In this document: piece by piece, positions 16,800 through 25,845 of the stretch | Layout of the letters: each line of letters opens with the position of its first letter | Numbering within the stretch: the first letter of the stretch is position 1 | NCBI RefSeq assembly: GCF_014639535.1 | Contig: NZ_BMGA01000008.1 | Location: 124,001 to 188,000 of the forward strand | Origin: Flavobacterium palustre | GTDB taxonomy: Bacteria; Bacteroidota; Bacteroidia; Flavobacteriales; Flavobacteriaceae | Reading direction: 5' to 3' | Length of the DNA stretch: 64,000 nt | Notes under the pieces: model-generated | Told to the model about the DNA's origin: nothing | The model's input: the letters and a program-made list of their open reading frames with translations, nothing else | Databases searched by the model: none | Translations under genes and position numbers: made by a program

Positions 16800-18109
16800 T
16801 GTTGCAATGCTATTTTTAATATATTTTTTGTGGAATTATTGATTTTAAATCGTTCGTCCTGCCGTATGCCAACCACCCAAACAATCTGATTTGCCGACCA
16901 TAAAACCCAACAATTTCCTTTTTCCAGTAAAGATAATTTTTCGTCTTTAAAAAGTTTACTCAGTTTTTTAGTCTTTCCGTTCATCCCAAAAGGCTGAAAA
17001 GAATCACCTTCTTCCCATTGTTTCAAAACTAAAGGATACACTAATTTATCTTCGTCAACAAATATAATTGAATTTGAAGCTTCTAAAATAGCATCTGCTT
17101 CGCAAAAAGTAAGATTTAAGGGAATATTAACTTCTCTAACATTTTTTTCTATAAAATACTGTTCATCATTTGTTTCATCAACTATTGGACTTAATATTAG
17201 TTGGTTTCTGTCTTTCAGTAATCGAAAATCAGCCGAAAAAACCTGTTTACCGGATTGACTTTGAACTAAGGCATAAATATCCTTCCAGGCGGTAAAACCA
17301 AATTCATGTAACCATTGGTACAAATAGGATTGGTAATTAGGTAATCGTAGCAGCTGATTCAAATCAAAAACAATAGTTTCTCCTTCTTCTTTTGCCACTT
17401 GTTGGTAAACCATAATAGCAGCATCTTCCACTAATTCCTGAGATTCTTTCAAATAAGATTGTGTTTTTTGAAAAGACTCCATGAATTGTGGATTCAATTC
17501 TTTCAACAAAGGAACCAAATGGTGCCTGATTGTATTTCGTAGGTATTTATCAGAAGCATTACTGCTGTCTTCCCGCCACTGAATTTTATTTTCTTGGGCA
17601 TAAGCTAGAATTTCTTCTCTGCTAAAAGGCAAAAGCGGACGAACCACTTTATCATTTTGAGCCGGAATCCCAACCAAACCCTCCAAACCGGTTCCCCGAC
17701 TCAGATTAATTAGAAAAGTTTCGATAGCATCATCTGCATGATGAGCAGTCAGAATATAATCGTATTGTTCGGTTTCTAAAAGCTCATAGAACCAATTGTA
17801 ACGCAGTTCACGAGCGGCAATTTGAGTCGAAAGCTTATAATCTTTTGCAAAAGCTTCGGTATCAAACTGTGTTAAAAAAAGCGGAATTTCATTTGCATTA
17901 GCGTATTCCTGAATAAAATTTTGATCTCCAAAACTCTCAAATCCCCGCAACTGAAAATTACAATGAGCCAGTGCGACTGAAAAATTTAATTCCCGGAATA
18001 AATGCACCATTACCATGCTGTCAATTCCTCCGCTGGTAGCCAAAAGAAGTTTAGTCTTTGCTAAAAAAGGAAAATTTTGACTGATATGTTTTTTGAGTTT
18101 ATCGAGCAT
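16796..18109 (-). CDS. tilS: tRNA(Ile)-lysidine synthase
   Basis: Attaches lysine to C34 of the CAU-anticodon tRNA-Ile using ATP, changing both codon reading and charging. The P-loop motif LATSGGIDSMVMVHLF lies at about residues 24-39. Other family hallmarks are LAHCNFQLRG, ILTAHHADDAIETFLINLSRGTGLEGL and REDSSNASDKYLRNTIRHHLVPLL. The C-terminal substrate-binding domain includes GMNGKTKKLSKLFKDEK. At 437 residues it matches E. coli TilS. It starts 5 bp after the pabB stop and overlaps dsbD by 4 bp, a tight operon of unrelated functions common in this group. Confidence 0.95.
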   Translation of the reverse strand: MLDKLKKHISQNFPFLAKTKLLLATSGGIDSMVMVHLFRELNFSVALAHCNFQLRGFESFGDQNFIQEYANANEIPLFLTQFDTEAFAKDYKLSTQIAARELRYNWFYELLETEQYDYILTAHHADDAIETFLINLSRGTGLEGLVGIPAQNDKVVRPLLPFSREEILAYAQENKIQWREDSSNASDKYLRNTIRHHLVPLLKELNPQFMESFQKTQSYLKESQELVEDAAIMVYQQVAKEEGETIVFDLNQLLRLPNYQSYLYQWLHEFGFTAWKDIYALVQSQSGKQVFSADFRLLKDRNQLILSPIVDETNDEQYFIEKNVREVNIPLNLTFCEADAILEASNSIIFVDEDKLVYPLVLKQWEEGDSFQPFGMNGKTKKLSKLFKDEKLSLLEKGNCWVLWSANQIVWVVGIRQDERFKINNSTKNILKIALQQ

Positions 18110-18114
18110 CGCAT

Positions 18115-19401
18115 TTATTTTAAAACTTCAAACATGGCTTTGGCTTTCAGCAAACATTCTTCGTATTCTTTTTCAGGAACAGAAAGTGACGTAATTGCAC
18201 TTCCTACCGAAAATGACAAATATTGATTTTGCTGATTGTACAAAATACTTCGGATAACGACATTAAAATCAAAATCGCCTTCAGGAGTAAAATAGCCCAC
18301 AGCTCCGCTGTACAAACCTCTTTTAGTTTCTTCCAGTTCTTCGATAATTTTCATCACTGAAATCTTAGGAGCTCCGGTCATACTCCCCATTGGAAAAGTA
18401 TGTTTCAAAGCATCTACTGCGGTGTATTGTACATCGAGTTTTGAAGTAATGGTGGAAATCATCTGATGCACTTGTAAAAAGGAATAAATCCCGCATAATT
18501 CAGTTACCTGAACCGAACCTTTTTGCGCCGTATGTGATAAATCATTTCGCACCAAATCGGTAATCATAATATTTTCAGCACGCTCTTTGTTATCGTTGGC
18601 TAATTTATTTTTTGATGCTTCGTCTTCAATTGGATCTAAAAATCGCTTTGCTGTTCCTTTTATAGGTTGCGAAATCAACAAATTGCCTTCTTTTTTCAGA
18701 TAACGCTCGGGTGATGCTGATAGTAAAAATTGCTTATAATTTTTAAAGAACACTGCAAAAGGCGGTTTGGAAATTTTATTCAGCTTCCAAAAGACATCTA
18801 AAGGATCTATTTGAGCATTTTCGGCATAAAATTCCATACAAAAATTAGCCTCATACAAATCGCCATGATGGATATGTTCCAGCATTTTAGATACTTTTTC
18901 CTGATAACTTTCTGCTGAAATTCGTTGCTGAATATTAATATCGATATTCAATGTATCAAAATCAGCTGTAATAGAATTGATTTCTTCCCAATCAATTTCA
19001 AATTCATCATCACAAAAATTCAAATACCTAATTTCGAGTTGATTTCCTTTGGCTAAAAAGAGTTTTTTAGGTTGAAAGAAAAACAAATCCGGAAAATCTA
19101 AACCGTCAAAATTATTCGAAACTAAATTTTCTGTATCATTTTTTAAATCATAAGACAAATAGCCAAAAATCCAATCTCTAACGGATTGTTGGTATTGTTT
19201 TAAATCTTCAAAAGCATTAAAATAATCTGTTTTTATTGAAGTAAAAGCATCTACAGCCAAAATCCAATCGTAACTGGTATGCTCTTGCTGGTATTGGTTA
19301 CTATCTAAAAAAGTCACTTCCCGAAATTGTTGTGACCATAATAAAAGCTGTTTTTTAATAGCAACGAGATGCGTTATGTCTTGTTTAAAGGATGTTCTCA
19401 A
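18115..19401 (-). CDS. pabB: aminodeoxychorismate synthase component I
   Basis: Forms 4-amino-4-deoxychorismate from chorismate for p-aminobenzoate and folate synthesis. The chorismate-binding domain is clear: SASPERYLKKEGN, QPIKGTAKR (about 243-251), DNKERAENIMITDLVRNDL and FPMGSMTGAPK. The Lys in PIKGT is the residue that distinguishes PabB from anthranilate synthase TrpE (PIAGT). The glutaminase PabA is not in the window. First gene of the operon with tilS and dsbD. A -7 box TAGTTTTG lies at 19470-19463, about 60 nt upstream of the ATG. Confidence 0.92.
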   Translation of the reverse strand: MRTSFKQDITHLVAIKKQLLLWSQQFREVTFLDSNQYQQEHTSYDWILAVDAFTSIKTDYFNAFEDLKQYQQSVRDWIFGYLSYDLKNDTENLVSNNFDGLDFPDLFFFQPKKLFLAKGNQLEIRYLNFCDDEFEIDWEEINSITADFDTLNIDINIQQRISAESYQEKVSKMLEHIHHGDLYEANFCMEFYAENAQIDPLDVFWKLNKISKPPFAVFFKNYKQFLLSASPERYLKKEGNLLISQPIKGTAKRFLDPIEDEASKNKLANDNKERAENIMITDLVRNDLSHTAQKGSVQVTELCGIYSFLQVHQMISTITSKLDVQYTAVDALKHTFPMGSMTGAPKISVMKIIEELEETKRGLYSGAVGYFTPEGDFDFNVVIRSILYNQQNQYLSFSVGSAITSLSVPEKEYEECLLKAKAMFEVLK

Positions 19402-19462
19402 GGTAAAATTTTAAAAAGTAAAATTACAATAAAAAAAAACAGCTTCTACAGAAGAAATTATA

Positions 19463-19527
19463 CAAAACTACAGTTTGGTTAAATAATTATTGAAAAAGAT
19501 TTTTCTTACCTAAAACTCTTATATTTG
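19463..19527. promoter_or_regulatory. divergent -7 elements, pabB (-) and DUF4349 gene (+)
   Basis: TAGTTTTG (19470-19463, minus) and TATATTTG (19520-19527, plus) both fit TAnnTTTG. No TTTG -33 element at 17-23 nt was found for either, so only the -7 half is supported. Confidence 0.45.
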
Positions 19528-19597
19528 ATAGCGTATTTAAGCATGAAATTTGGAAAACAAACAATTAAAAATCATCTCCTTTAAATCAATCAAATCT

Positions 19598-20488
19598 ATG
19601 AACAAAATGGTAAAAAGTAGTTTAATGGTTCTCACCTTTACATCATTATTGATAAGCTGTAAAAAAAGTGAATCCTTAGAAGAACAATCAACAAACGATG
19701 TTGTTGCAGAAGCAGCAGTTTCTTCCTCTGCTGCAGTAGAAAAACAGGACAGTACCCGAAAATTCGTCCGTACTGCCGATATAAAATTCAGAGTAAAATA
19801 TGTTCCTCAAACCACCTACACCATTGAAAATATCACCCATAAATTTGATGGATTTGTCGCTTATACTAATTTACAAAGCAATATTATTGACCAATTTGAA
19901 ACTAAAATCAGCCAGGACAGTACTCTGGAAACAACCCGATATAATATTGAAAACAATATCACCATTAGAGTACCTAATAAACGTTTGGATACCGTGATCA
20001 AGTGTATTGCAAAACAAATTGATTTTCTGGATTATCGCGTGATCAAAGCTGACGATGTTTCCATAAAAATGCTTTCAAACCAACTCGCACAAAAAAGAAG
20101 TGCTACTCAAGAAAAAAGAGTTGAAAAAGCCATTGATACAAAAGGTAAAAAAATCAACGATGTTATAGATGCCGAAAACAATTTGGCAAACCAAAAAGAG
20201 CAAAAAGATTTAGCTAAATTAGAAAATCTATCCATACAGGATCAAATTAATTTCAGCACCTTAACGATTCAAATATACCAACGTGAATCAGTGAAACAGG
20301 AAATGATTGCTAATACCAGAGATTACAATTATTACAAACCTAATATTGGAATACGCCTACTGGATTCACTAAAAGTAGGATGGAATGTTTTTATGGATAT
20401 TATTGTGTTTTTATTTCAAATTTGGTGGTTGTTGTTAATCGGTTGGGGAGGATTTTTTATTTATAAAAAGTATTACATAAAAGAGTAA
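19598..20488 (+). CDS. DUF4349-family membrane lipoprotein
   Basis: From the ATG at 19598 the protein is 296 residues and opens with a lipoprotein signal (MVKSSLMVLTFTSLLISCKK); an upstream TTG at 19550 would bury it. A low-complexity Ala/Ser linker follows, then a DUF4349-like domain with two halves (VRTADIKFRVKYVPQTTYTIENIT; NITIRVPNKRLDTVIKCI). Next come a charged coiled-coil-like stretch (KRSATQEKRVEKAIDTKGKK...NQKEQKDLAKLENL) and a C-terminal transmembrane helix (IIVFLFQIWWLLLIGWGG) with a short basic tail. Function is not established. Single gene, divergent from pabB. Confidence 0.82.
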   Translation: MNKMVKSSLMVLTFTSLLISCKKSESLEEQSTNDVVAEAAVSSSAAVEKQDSTRKFVRTADIKFRVKYVPQTTYTIENITHKFDGFVAYTNLQSNIIDQFETKISQDSTLETTRYNIENNITIRVPNKRLDTVIKCIAKQIDFLDYRVIKADDVSIKMLSNQLAQKRSATQEKRVEKAIDTKGKKINDVIDAENNLANQKEQKDLAKLENLSIQDQINFSTLTIQIYQRESVKQEMIANTRDYNYYKPNIGIRLLDSLKVGWNVFMDIIVFLFQIWWLLLIGWGGFFIYKKYYIKE

Positions 20489-20803
20489 ACAAAAATGATT
20501 TTCATATCAGTAAACAAAGGTGAATATAGACTTAATTCTCTGCTTTTTTCATAAGAAACATATAATTGATTATTAAATTAACATTTTTATAAATAATATT
20601 TTCCGTATATCAGAAAAATCAGTTTATTTTTTTGTAAATTTACTATACGTTATAAAATCCAATACGATACTCATCGTGTTGAATAATAAAAAATGCCAGT
20701 TTTTCTGATTGAAACGGTTTTGGGGAATGAGTTTTTGCTAACAATGAAAGTGCTGAACCGCGACAGAATTTTTTGATTTGTTAACCCATAAAACCAATAT
20801 ATC
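20489..20803. other. spacer without recognisable feature
   Basis: An AT-rich spacer of 315 bp. I see no ORF, TAnnTTTG box or strong hairpin; a region of mixed composition (about 20640-20780) may contain the promoter of the DoxX-like gene but cannot be resolved by eye. Confidence 0.5.
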
Positions 20804-21184
20804 ATGAAAATCGCAACCCTAATTGTTCGTACGTTAATGGGAGCTATATTCCTTTGTACTTCTCTAAGCTACTTTTTTATGCCAAGCCCTGAGCCCGTTT
20901 CAACAGGTGATTTCAAAGCATTTCAGGTGGGGCTTATTGCTTCAACTTACCTGATGCCATTGGCAAAATCAGTTGAATTTTTATGTGGTCTTTCTTTTCT
21001 GTTAGGAAAATTTACCACTTTAGCTAATATTGTAATTTTTCCGGTAATTATTAATATTGTACTAATCAATTACTTCTTAACTCCAAATAATCTTCCTATT
21101 GGTATTGGTATTCTTTTGGGTAATATCTTTCTAATATATTCACACTGGGAAAATTACAAAGGATTATTCAAAATGAACGGTTAA
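20804..21184 (+). CDS. DoxX-like small membrane protein
   Basis: A 126-residue protein with four hydrophobic segments (about 5-25, 44-65, 70-92 and 97-115). The layout and motifs (RTLMGAIFLCTSLSYFF, PLAKSVEFLCGLSFLLGKFTTLANIVIFPVI, NLPIGIGILLGNIFLIYSHWENY) are typical of the DoxX/DoxD-like family. Family roles are varied or unknown; some members are linked to quinone- or thiosulfate-related redox at the inner membrane. It stands alone and ends in a strong terminator. Confidence 0.75.
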   Translation: MKIATLIVRTLMGAIFLCTSLSYFFMPSPEPVSTGDFKAFQVGLIASTYLMPLAKSVEFLCGLSFLLGKFTTLANIVIFPVIINIVLINYFLTPNNLPIGIGILLGNIFLIYSHWENYKGLFKMNG

Positions 21185-21201
21185 GCTAAAATTATCTCAC
21201 A

Positions 21202-21236
21202 AAAAAAATCCCTAACTTCACGTCAGGGATTTTTTT
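21202..21236 (+). terminator. intrinsic terminator of DoxX-like gene
   Basis: 12-bp stem AAAAAAATCCCT (21202-21213) with AGGGATTTTTTT (21225-21236), 17 bp after the stop. Confidence 0.9.
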
Positions 21237-21254
21237 GTGCCTAAAAAATTCCAT

Positions 21255-21290
21255 AAAAAACTACGACTCAATTTAAAGTCGTAGTTTTTT
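21255..21290 (-). terminator. intrinsic terminator of phoH
   Basis: 14-bp stem AAAAAACTACGACT (21255-21268) with its complement at 21277-21290, directly past the phoH stop. Together with the previous hairpin it insulates the convergent genes. Confidence 0.9.
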
Positions 21291-21295
21291 ATTGA

Positions 21296-22246
21296 TTAAT
21301 CAACGTTCTCAGTGTATTTATAAGCATCAATTACTTTTTTAACTAATCGGTGACGTACAATGTCTTTGTCATCCAGATAAATAATTCCAATGCCTTCAAT
21401 GTCTTTTAAGACTAATAAAGCTTCTTTTAGACCTGAAATGGTTCTGCGAGGCAAATCAACCTGACCAGGATCTCCGGTAACCATGAATTTGGCATTTTTT
21501 CCCATACGGGTTAAAAACATCTTCATCTGCGAGTGAGTCGTGTTTTGAGCTTCATCCAGAATTACAAAAGCATTATCCAGTGTTCGTCCCCGCATAAATG
21601 CCAATGGTGCAATCTGGATAATTCCTTTGGCAATATGATCTTCCAGTTTTTCGTTGGGAATCATATCGCGCAAAGCATCATAAAGTGGCTGCATGTACGG
21701 ATCCAGTTTTTCTTTCATATCTCCCGGAAGAAAACCTAAATTTTCCCCGGCTTCTACTGCCGGACGGGTAAGGATGATACGTTTTACCTGTTTTTCTTTC
21801 AATGCTTTTACAGCCATCGCTACTCCGGTGTACGTCTTTCCTGTTCCTGCCGGTCCCACAGCAAAAACCATGTCGTTTTTGTTGATGGTGTCAACCAATA
21901 ATTGTTGGTTAGGAGTCATTGCTTTTACAATTTTTCCTCCTACTCCATGTACTAAAATTTTGTCATTAGGACTCATTTTTCGGTCGTCCTGAATATCTCC
22001 TAAAATTACGCGTTCAATCACATTATCATCAATATTATTGTAACGTGTAAAATGAAGCATTAATCTTTGAAAACGCCTTTCGAACTCGTCCAGAATGTCT
22101 TTTTCTCCAAATGCTTTTAAAGTTGTTCCTCTGGCAACTATTTTTAATTTTGGATAGTATTTTTTAATGGTTTCAAGATGAGTGTCTTGAGCACCCCAAA
22201 ACTCTTTTGGAGCGATGTCTATGAGCTCGATGATTCTTTCGTTCAA
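21296..22246 (-). CDS. PhoH-family P-loop ATPase
   Basis: A 316-residue PhoH-like (YbeZ-type) cytoplasmic ATPase implicated in RNA metabolism. The N-terminal part (about 1-110) resembles the small KH-like domain of the family. The Walker A is FAVGPAGTGKTYTG (about 129-140). Further motifs are LTRPAVEAGENLGFLPGDMKEKLDPYMQPLYDAL and Walker B VILDEAQNTTHSQMKMFLTRMG, then MVTGDPGQVDLP. In many bacteria it sits beside ybeY and era; here it is single, divergent from the SAM hydrolase operon and followed by its own terminator. Confidence 0.92.
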   Translation of the reverse strand: MNERIIELIDIAPKEFWGAQDTHLETIKKYYPKLKIVARGTTLKAFGEKDILDEFERRFQRLMLHFTRYNNIDDNVIERVILGDIQDDRKMSPNDKILVHGVGGKIVKAMTPNQQLLVDTINKNDMVFAVGPAGTGKTYTGVAMAVKALKEKQVKRIILTRPAVEAGENLGFLPGDMKEKLDPYMQPLYDALRDMIPNEKLEDHIAKGIIQIAPLAFMRGRTLDNAFVILDEAQNTTHSQMKMFLTRMGKNAKFMVTGDPGQVDLPRRTISGLKEALLVLKDIEGIGIIYLDDKDIVRHRLVKKVIDAYKYTENVD

Positions 22247-22355
22247 AAGGTATAATTTTAGAATATTACTAAATCAATTAAAAATCTAATCCAAAAGGCT
22301 CCCGGACCTTAGGTTTTATTTGGTTACTATTTCGAATTTGTTTTTGCTTTTTTGC

Positions 22356-22385
22356 TTTGTATGAATTTACTAATTATTAGCTTTG
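22356..22385 (+). promoter_or_regulatory. promoter of the SAM hydrolase-gldFG operon
   Basis: TTTG (22356-22359), 18 nt, TAGCTTTG (22378-22385): close to consensus. Predicted start near 22391, leaving a leader of about 54 nt. Confidence 0.7.
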
Positions 22386-22444
22386 CATATCTCAAATTTA
22401 ATGAAAATTAATTTTAGATTTCACCAATAGTTATAAACAAAAAT

Positions 22445-23275
22445 ATGTCAATAATTACCCTTACTACCGATTACGGCTTGAAAGATCACTTTGTTGGTTC
22501 GTTGAAAGGGAAAATTTTATCCGAGTATCCGGAAGCCCAAATTATTGATATTTCGCATGATATAGATCCGTTTAATATAGTAGAAGCCAGTTACATTATT
22601 GGAGCTTCTTATTCCAGTTTTCCCAAAGGAACCGTTCATCTTATTGGTGTGGATATGGAATTGAATAAAGAAAATCAACACATTGTAATGCAATGGAACG
22701 ATTCGTACTTTATTGCAGCCGATAACGGGATTTTAAGTATGCTTTCGCAAAAGATTGTCCCGCAAAAAATTGTAGCCATTAATATCCACGACCGTTTACC
22801 AAGTGACGCTTCGGGACTGGATGTTTTTGTTACCGTAGCCTGTCATATTGCCCGAGGCGGTTTACTGAATGTTATTGGAAAAGAAATCAGCTCTTTAAAA
22901 GAAATAACCGAAATGAAAGCGGTAGTTGCTAATGATTCCAACAGTCTGAAAGGACATGTTATCTATATCGATCATTTTGGAAATGTAGTGACCAATATCA
23001 CTAAAAAACAATTTCTGGAAGTAGCCAAAGGACGTCCTTATGAAATCCAGATGAAGACTAAAAACATCAAAACCATTTTACCGAATTATTCTGCGATTGC
23101 CATATCTGACAAATACCCTATTAAGAATTACGAAGGAGAAAAACTGGCCATTTTTAACGAAGCTGGTTATCTTGAAATTGCCATTTTCAGAAGTAATCCC
23201 TCCAAAATTGGTTCGGCTAATAGCTTATTGGGATTGAATTATCGTGATGCCGTAACTATTGAATTTAAGAATTAA
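22445..23275 (+). CDS. S-adenosyl-L-methionine hydrolase (adenosine-forming), DUF62 family
   Basis: The family (SAM hydroxide adenosyltransferase) converts SAM and water to adenosine and methionine; fluorinase and chlorinase are its rare halide-using relatives. LTTDYGLKDHFVGSLKGKI (5-23) is the N-terminal hallmark with the Asp that binds ribose. HLIGVDMELNKENQHIV, FIAADNGILSML, GLDVFVTVACHIARGG and VIYIDHFGNVVTNITK are further conserved blocks. At 276 residues it lacks the insertion loop seen in fluorinase, so the hydrolase is the safer call. It starts 43 bp before gldF, with no terminator between, and probably heads a three-gene operon. Confidence 0.88.
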   Translation: MSIITLTTDYGLKDHFVGSLKGKILSEYPEAQIIDISHDIDPFNIVEASYIIGASYSSFPKGTVHLIGVDMELNKENQHIVMQWNDSYFIAADNGILSMLSQKIVPQKIVAINIHDRLPSDASGLDVFVTVACHIARGGLLNVIGKEISSLKEITEMKAVVANDSNSLKGHVIYIDHFGNVVTNITKKQFLEVAKGRPYEIQMKTKNIKTILPNYSAIAISDKYPIKNYEGEKLAIFNEAGYLEIAIFRSNPSKIGSANSLLGLNYRDAVTIEFKN

Positions 23276-23318
23276 AAAAATCAAATAACCAAATTAACAA
23301 ATACACGAATAAACATAT

Positions 23319-24044
23319 ATGAAAACCCTATTATTACGTGAAATTAAATCCTTTTTTGGTTCGCCCATAGGTTATTTAGTTATCGCTATTTTTCTAATTA
23401 CCAATGGATTATTTCTTTGGGTTTTTGAAGGCGATTACAACATTCCAAATTCAGGATTTGCCGATATGACCCCGTTTTTCACTTTGGCACCATGGATTTT
23501 AATTTTCCTGATTCCGGCGGTAACCATGCGCTCTTTCTCTGACGAAAGAAAACAGGGAACTTTGGAATTATTGTTAACAAAACCTCTTTCTGTTTGGCAA
23601 ATCGCTAATGGGAAATTCCTTGGTGCAATGTTGTTAATCATCATCGCTATTGTACCAACCTTTATATATGTTTGGGTAATTTCCAATTTAGGAATGCCGG
23701 AAGGAAATATCGATATGGGAAGCACAATCGGTTCTTATTTTGGACTTTTGTTCTTAATTGGCGCTTATTCTTCAATTGGAATATTCACTTCTTCCTTATC
23801 TGACAATCAGATTGTAGCTTTTATACTAGCCGTGTTTTTATGCTTCTTTTTCTATTTTGGCTTGGAAGGATTTGCTTCAGTTATTCCGTCATTTTCTTCA
23901 AAAATTTCAGTTTTAGGAATGCAAAATCACTTTAAAAGTATGAGCCGTGGTGTTATTGACACCCGCGATTTAATTTATTTCATAAGTCTTACACTGGCTT
24001 TTCTTTCGTTTACTGTTTACCAACTTAAATCTTTTAAATTGTAA
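23319..24044 (+). CDS. gldF: gliding motility ABC transporter permease GldF
   Basis: A 241-residue integral membrane permease with about six spans (ABC-2 type). It opens MKTLLLREIKSFFGSPIGYLVIAIFL, and SFSDERKQGTLELLLTKPLSVWQIANGKFLGAML is the conserved cytoplasmic loop of ABC-2 permeases. With GldG and the ATPase GldA it forms the ABC transporter found in gliding Bacteroidetes. GldA is not in the window. The stop overlaps the gldG start by one base (TAATG), implying translational coupling. Confidence 0.93.
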   Translation: MKTLLLREIKSFFGSPIGYLVIAIFLITNGLFLWVFEGDYNIPNSGFADMTPFFTLAPWILIFLIPAVTMRSFSDERKQGTLELLLTKPLSVWQIANGKFLGAMLLIIIAIVPTFIYVWVISNLGMPEGNIDMGSTIGSYFGLLFLIGAYSSIGIFTSSLSDNQIVAFILAVFLCFFFYFGLEGFASVIPSFSSKISVLGMQNHFKSMSRGVIDTRDLIYFISLTLAFLSFTVYQLKSFKL

Positions 24045-25729
24045 TGATAACTGCTAAAAAAAGAAACTTAAAATCAGTTGTAATTACAATAGCTATTCTG
24101 TTAGTACTAAATATTGTTGGTAATTACTTTTTTCATCGTTTTGATTTAACCAAAGACAAAAGATATACCTTATCGCAAACTTCTTTGAACATTATCAAAG
24201 AGGTCAAAGAGCCGCTTTCGATAAAAATTTACATGGAAGGCGATTTGCCTGCTGAATTCAAAAGATTACAACAGGAAACCAAAGAATTACTGGAAGAATT
24301 TCAGGCTTACAATTCGAATATTGTTTTCGAATTTGTGAATCCTTTAGAAAATGAAGACGATAGCATGAATAACATCAAAGCGTTGTACATGAAAGGTCTG
24401 ACTCCTGTAAACATTACCGTTGACGACAAAGGAAAACAATCGCAAGCGATGGTTTTTCCGTGGGCAATAGCTGTCTATCACAACAAAGAGGTGAATATCC
24501 CATTGTTAAAAAACATTATGGGAGTCTCAACTACCGAAAAAGTAATTGGTTCAGTACAACATTTGGAATACTCCATTGCCGACGCTTTAAATAAAATCAC
24601 TAAAGAGAAACAAAAAAAGATAGCCGTAATTAAAGGAAACGGCGAAATTCAGGATGTTTTAATTGCTAAATTTCTTTTACAAATAAGGGAAAGTTACCAC
24701 ATTGGACCATTTACTTTGGATTCGGTTGCCCAAAATCCAATTGGAACATTAGACGCTTTAAAAAAATACGATTTAGCCATTATTGCCAAACCAACGGAAG
24801 CGTTTACGGATGCCGAAAAACAAGTCTTAGACCAGTTTGTCATCAATGGCGGAAAAAGTATGTGGCTTATAGACCAAACAACAGCAGAAATGGATAGTTT
24901 GTACAATGACGCAGGCGCCACACTGGCTTTTCCCAGAAATTTGAATCTGAACGATATGTTCTTTAAATACGGAATCAGAATTAATCCTGATATTGTAAAA
25001 GACGAACAAGGCAGCCCAATAAAACTGGCAACAGGTGAACAAGGCAGCGCAACACAGTACCAAACTTTCAACTGGAAATTTGCACCTTTAGTTTACCCTG
25101 TAAGTCAGCATCCGATTGTAAAAAATCTGGGCGGAATTAAATTTGATTTTGCTAATGCAATTGATACTTTGAAAAACGGAATCAAGAAAACGGTTTTGTT
25201 ACAATCTTCACAATATTCTAAAAAAACAGGGACGCCTTCTGAAATTAATTTGAATATTGTAGCCGAAGAAACCAGTCCGAATCATTACATCAATACCGGA
25301 AATATTCCGATGGCGGTTTTATTAGAAGGCAACTTTCATTCGGCATTTGAAAACAGGGTTTTAGCTTTCAAACAAAACAATTTTGAAACCGAAGGGAAAG
25401 AGAATAAAATGATTGTGATTTCGGATGGTGATATCATCAAAAATCAATTGGATAAAAATTATGCTCCTGTAGAATTAGGATTTGATCAACGTTCGGGGAA
25501 TTTATACGACAACAAAGATTTCCTGCTTAACTCTGTGAATTATCTCCTTGATGACAGCGGACTTATTAACATTCGAAGCAAGGATTTAGATTTGCCTTTG
25601 TTAGACAAAGAGAAGGTTTTTGAAAACTACACCCAGACGCAAGTCATAACTATCGGGCTTCCAATTCTAATTTTAGGCATTTTTGGAGCCGTATTTAGCT
25701 TTTTAAGAAAGCGTAAATACAGCAGATAG
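24044..25729 (+). CDS. gldG: gliding motility-associated ABC transporter substrate-binding protein GldG
   Basis: A 561-residue protein anchored at both ends: an N-terminal membrane helix (about 12-30, VVITIAILLVLNIVGNYFF) and a C-terminal one (about 536-556, VITIGLPILILGIFGAVFSFL) with a basic tail. The long middle is the periplasmic GldG/ABC-auxiliary domain, beginning LTKDKRYTLSQTSLNIIKEVKEPLSIKIYMEG. GldG partners GldF. Last gene of the SAM hydrolase-gldF-gldG operon. dnaN follows after 116 bp with its own -7 box. Confidence 0.93.
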   Translation: MITAKKRNLKSVVITIAILLVLNIVGNYFFHRFDLTKDKRYTLSQTSLNIIKEVKEPLSIKIYMEGDLPAEFKRLQQETKELLEEFQAYNSNIVFEFVNPLENEDDSMNNIKALYMKGLTPVNITVDDKGKQSQAMVFPWAIAVYHNKEVNIPLLKNIMGVSTTEKVIGSVQHLEYSIADALNKITKEKQKKIAVIKGNGEIQDVLIAKFLLQIRESYHIGPFTLDSVAQNPIGTLDALKKYDLAIIAKPTEAFTDAEKQVLDQFVINGGKSMWLIDQTTAEMDSLYNDAGATLAFPRNLNLNDMFFKYGIRINPDIVKDEQGSPIKLATGEQGSATQYQTFNWKFAPLVYPVSQHPIVKNLGGIKFDFANAIDTLKNGIKKTVLLQSSQYSKKTGTPSEINLNIVAEETSPNHYINTGNIPMAVLLEGNFHSAFENRVLAFKQNNFETEGKENKMIVISDGDIIKNQLDKNYAPVELGFDQRSGNLYDNKDFLLNSVNYLLDDSGLINIRSKDLDLPLLDKEKVFENYTQTQVITIGLPILILGIFGAVFSFLRKRKYSR

Positions 25730-25768
25730 ATGTTAATAAAAATTTTTCTAAACTAGATTTGTTTACGA

Positions 25769-25776
25769 TATATTTG
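25769..25776 (+). promoter_or_regulatory. -7 element upstream of dnaN
   Basis: TATATTTG, fitting TAnnTTTG, with a predicted start near 25782 and a leader of about 64 nt. No TTTG at 17-23 nt upstream was found. Confidence 0.4.
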
Positions 25777-25845
25777 TAAAAATGTATCATTTGCAAATTC
25801 TGATAAAGGATACCATTTTCAATAAAAAACAAATATAATCTTCAT

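Noticed and set aside
18115-19401. Anthranilate synthase TrpE
   Set aside because: The motif is PIKGT with Lys, typical of PabB, and no trp genes are near.
22445-23275. Fluorinase or chlorinase
   Set aside because: The general DUF62 pattern and length fit the widespread SAM hydrolase; nothing points to a halide-using enzyme.
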